Shown here: one piece after another, positions 15,404-17,088 of the stretch
Position numbering within the stretch: position 1 is the first letter of the stretch
Layout of the letters: each line of letters starts with the position of its first letter
Assembly: GCA_047632015.1 (NCBI GenBank)
Contig: JBLIBC010000025.1
Span: forward strand, 1 to 17,088
DNA: 17,088 bases
Direction: 5' to 3'
DNA from: JBLIAZ01 sp047632015
GTDB taxonomy: Bacteria > Bacteroidota > Bacteroidia > Flavobacteriales_C > GCA-002722245
Notes under the pieces: generated by a model
What the model saw: the letters and a program-made list of their open reading frames with translations, nothing else
The model's database searches: none
Told to the model about the DNA's origin: nothing
Position numbers and translations under genes: made by a program

Positions 15404-17086
15404 TTACGACACTTTGAAACTCAAATAAAAAGTCGTCCCCTTACCTATTTCAGAATCGAAATATATGGTGGCGTTAACGCTTTCAAGCATCCTTTTTACC
15501 ATAGCCAGACCCAGTCCCATCCCTGATGTTTTAGTAGTGAAATTAGGCTGAAATATCAGTAATTTTTGGTCATCAGAGATCCCCATTCCATTATCCCTTA
15601 CTGTAACAACAATGGTGTTACTTTGATTTTGCACAGTCACAACAACCAACCCTTTAATATGAGGAGGTATTGACTGAATTGCATTTTTAATGACGTTATT
15701 AAATATGCGTAATAGCTGGTCCTTATCAGCTGTTGTGAAAGCTGATTCAGCTTTCAGGTTACATTTCACCTCTACCTCGTTACTTCCGTTGTATATACCC
15801 GTAGAACTTTTAAGAATAGATATTAAATCTACAGAAGCTAATTGCGGTTCTGGAATCCTTGCAAAATTTGAAAATTGCTCAGCAATCGCGGACAAAGTAT
15901 CAATTTGCTCCACTAAGTTTCTACTTAATTCAGAAAAACCATCTTTCTTTTCTTGTTCATTCAACCCACTCCATTTCATTTGAAAATGCTGCAAATTCAA
16001 TTTCATTGGAGTTAAAGGATTTTTAATTTCATGTGCTACTTGTTGTGCCATCTCTTTCCACGCCCCTTCTCTTTCCGCTTGAGCCAAACGTAGTGCACTT
16101 TCAGACAACTCATTCACCATTCGGTTATATTCACGTACCAAGGAACCAATTTCGTCATTCGTCTCCCACTCTATTTGCTCAGGCGTATCCTTTAAATTAA
16201 AATTTGCAATTTTATTTTGAATTAATTGAAGGGGCTTAACAATTCTATCAGAAATAAACAAAGCAATGATTATGGAAATAACAGTCAGTAGTAAATACAT
16301 GTTAATTAAGGCTACCAAAAAACCATTAATCTCAGATTGTAATTCATTTGTCTTTGCAAAATATGGCAAGTTTAAACACCCTACCAATTCTTCATTTTCA
16401 TTATACATCGGAACATATGCTGACAAGTAATTCATTTCTTCAATGCGCTCTATCTGAACAAAAATAGCTTTGTTTTTATGGAATATTTCCTTGAATGCAA
16501 CGGGGTTTTGAACCTTAGAAAGTACGCTGGCATCAAAAATACTTATCTGACTAGTCTGAACCAGCACTCCACTAGCATCAAATATATTAATGTCTGTAAA
16601 AAAAGTTTGGGCTAATTCATTTAACTCAAGTTGTTGCACACGTACTTTTTGACCGTCAATAAATTTATGATTTAATGCTAAATCAACTGATTTTACTTTT
16701 TCGGAAATTGCTTCGAAATTTTCTTTATTGTACTGATCTTTTAAAAAAAAGACACTTCCCGAGGCTATCACTAATGTCGAAAAAAACAAAATAAACAAAA
16801 TAGCATACTGCAACCTACTTTTAAAGTCTTTAGGAAACAAAACGTTCTGCTTATACATTCTAAAACTAATACCACCTACAAATAAAAATACGCTTAGCAA
16901 TAAGAGCATGTAGGACAGGTTCGCAATCAATGACAAATAACTCATCCTTTGATTTGTCAGCACATAAGTATTCCCATTTTTATTTAAAACAGTATGCTCA
17001 AAATCACCATCAATTACATTAAAAAAATCCGTGGTTTCACTGTCATCTTGAAAAGAGAAAAAGCTGGTCCTTGTTTGGTAACTATA
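15404..17086 (-). CDS. NtrY-like sensor histidine kinase, 5'-truncated by window edge
   Basis: The frame is open to the window edge, so the start lies outside. A GTG at 16963 is a possible internal start, but 41 further codons upstream ('FFSFQDDSETTDFFNVIDGD' and onward) read like protein. Residue numbers here count from that GTG. Membrane helices lie at about 15-33 and 52-74, then an extracytoplasmic sensor region (about 76-210) and a helix at 213-237. Next come a HAMP-like segment with 'VKPLQLIQNKI' and 'NDEIGSLVREYNRMV', the H box 'VAHEIKNPLTPMKLNL' with H311, the N box 'FNNVIKNAIQ' (421-430), 'DNGMGI' (457-462) and 'GMGLGLAMVK' (481-490). The layout matches NtrY-type kinases. No response regulator is in the window. 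The stop lies 8 bp from that of the TraB/GumN gene. Confidence 0.9.
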   Translation of the reverse strand, partial: YSYQTRTSFFSFQDDSETTDFFNVIDGDFEHTVLNKNGNTYVLTNQRMSYLSLIANLSYMLLLLSVFLFVGGISFRMYKQNVLFPKDFKSRLQYAILFILFFSTLVIASGSVFFLKDQYNKENFEAISEKVKSVDLALNHKFIDGQKVRVQQLELNELAQTFFTDINIFDASGVLVQTSQISIFDASVLSKVQNPVAFKEIFHKNKAIFVQIERIEEMNYLSAYVPMYNENEELVGCLNLPYFAKTNELQSEINGFLVALINMYLLLTVISIIIALFISDRIVKPLQLIQNKIANFNLKDTPEQIEWETNDEIGSLVREYNRMVNELSESALRLAQAEREGAWKEMAQQVAHEIKNPLTPMKLNLQHFQMKWSGLNEQEKKDGFSELSRNLVEQIDTLSAIAEQFSNFARIPEPQLASVDLISILKSSTGIYNGSNEVEVKCNLKAESAFTTADKDQLLRIFNNVIKNAIQSIPPHIKGLVVVTVQNQSNTIVVTVRDNGMGISDDQKLLIFQPNFTTKTSGMGLGLAMVKRMLESVNATIYFDSEIGKGTTFYLSFKVS

Positions 17087-17088
17087 AT

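Overview
The window comes from an AT-rich Bacteroidota genome, most likely a Flavobacteriales-type marine or environmental bacterium. The evidence is a PorP/SprF-type barrel domain (a family tied to the type IX secretion system, T9SS), short 'SQ/AQS/GQS' signal-peptide ends, little sign of Shine-Dalgarno sites, and a perfect Bacteroidota -7 promoter box (TAnnTTTG) before one gene. No rRNA, tRNA, CRISPR array or intact mobile element was seen.

Layout. 1-1003 (+): the 3' part of a DUF2071/YqjF-like gene, followed with no gap by a secreted MORN-like repeat protein. 1022-5617 (-): a lysophospholipid/lipid A-type acyltransferase, a membrane fatty acid desaturase and a large cytosolic GH63-type glycosidase; the last two are only 19 bp apart. 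5618-6058: the longest gene-free stretch, holding promoters and what looks like a decayed piece of a second desaturase. 6059-6649 (+): a small outer membrane beta-barrel protein, with a strong terminator hairpin lying inside the 3' end of the converging RhlE-like DEAD-box helicase (6657-7796, -). 7864-7980 (-): a 38-codon fragment that reads like the C-terminus of a lost gene. 7998-10184 (-): an ECF sigma factor followed by a 558-residue protein. 10326-10652 (+): an unrecognised small acidic protein. 10659-11624 (-): Fmt. 11769-15395 (+): a 1208-residue secreted TraB/GumN-type protein. 15404 to the window edge (-): an NtrY-like sensor histidine kinase that is truncated by the edge.

The most interesting unit is the sigma operon. 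The second gene encodes, in one uninterrupted frame, a short cytoplasmic anti-sigma-like domain, one transmembrane helix, a low-complexity periplasmic linker of roughly 170 residues, and a C-terminal PorP/SprF-like outer membrane barrel. If the domain reading is right, one polypeptide spans both membranes and could pass the state of an outer membrane (possibly T9SS-linked) barrel directly to a cytoplasmic sigma factor. I cannot tell from the sequence whether this architecture has already been described.

The second notable protein is the TraB/GumN one. Behind its N-terminal enzyme-like domain I see three divergent repeats of about 130-150 residues, each ending in an FF-x-(S/G/T)-(I/F) motif, and then a helical, HEAT-like tail. 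All four convergent gene pairs in the window are separated by only 6-18 bp.
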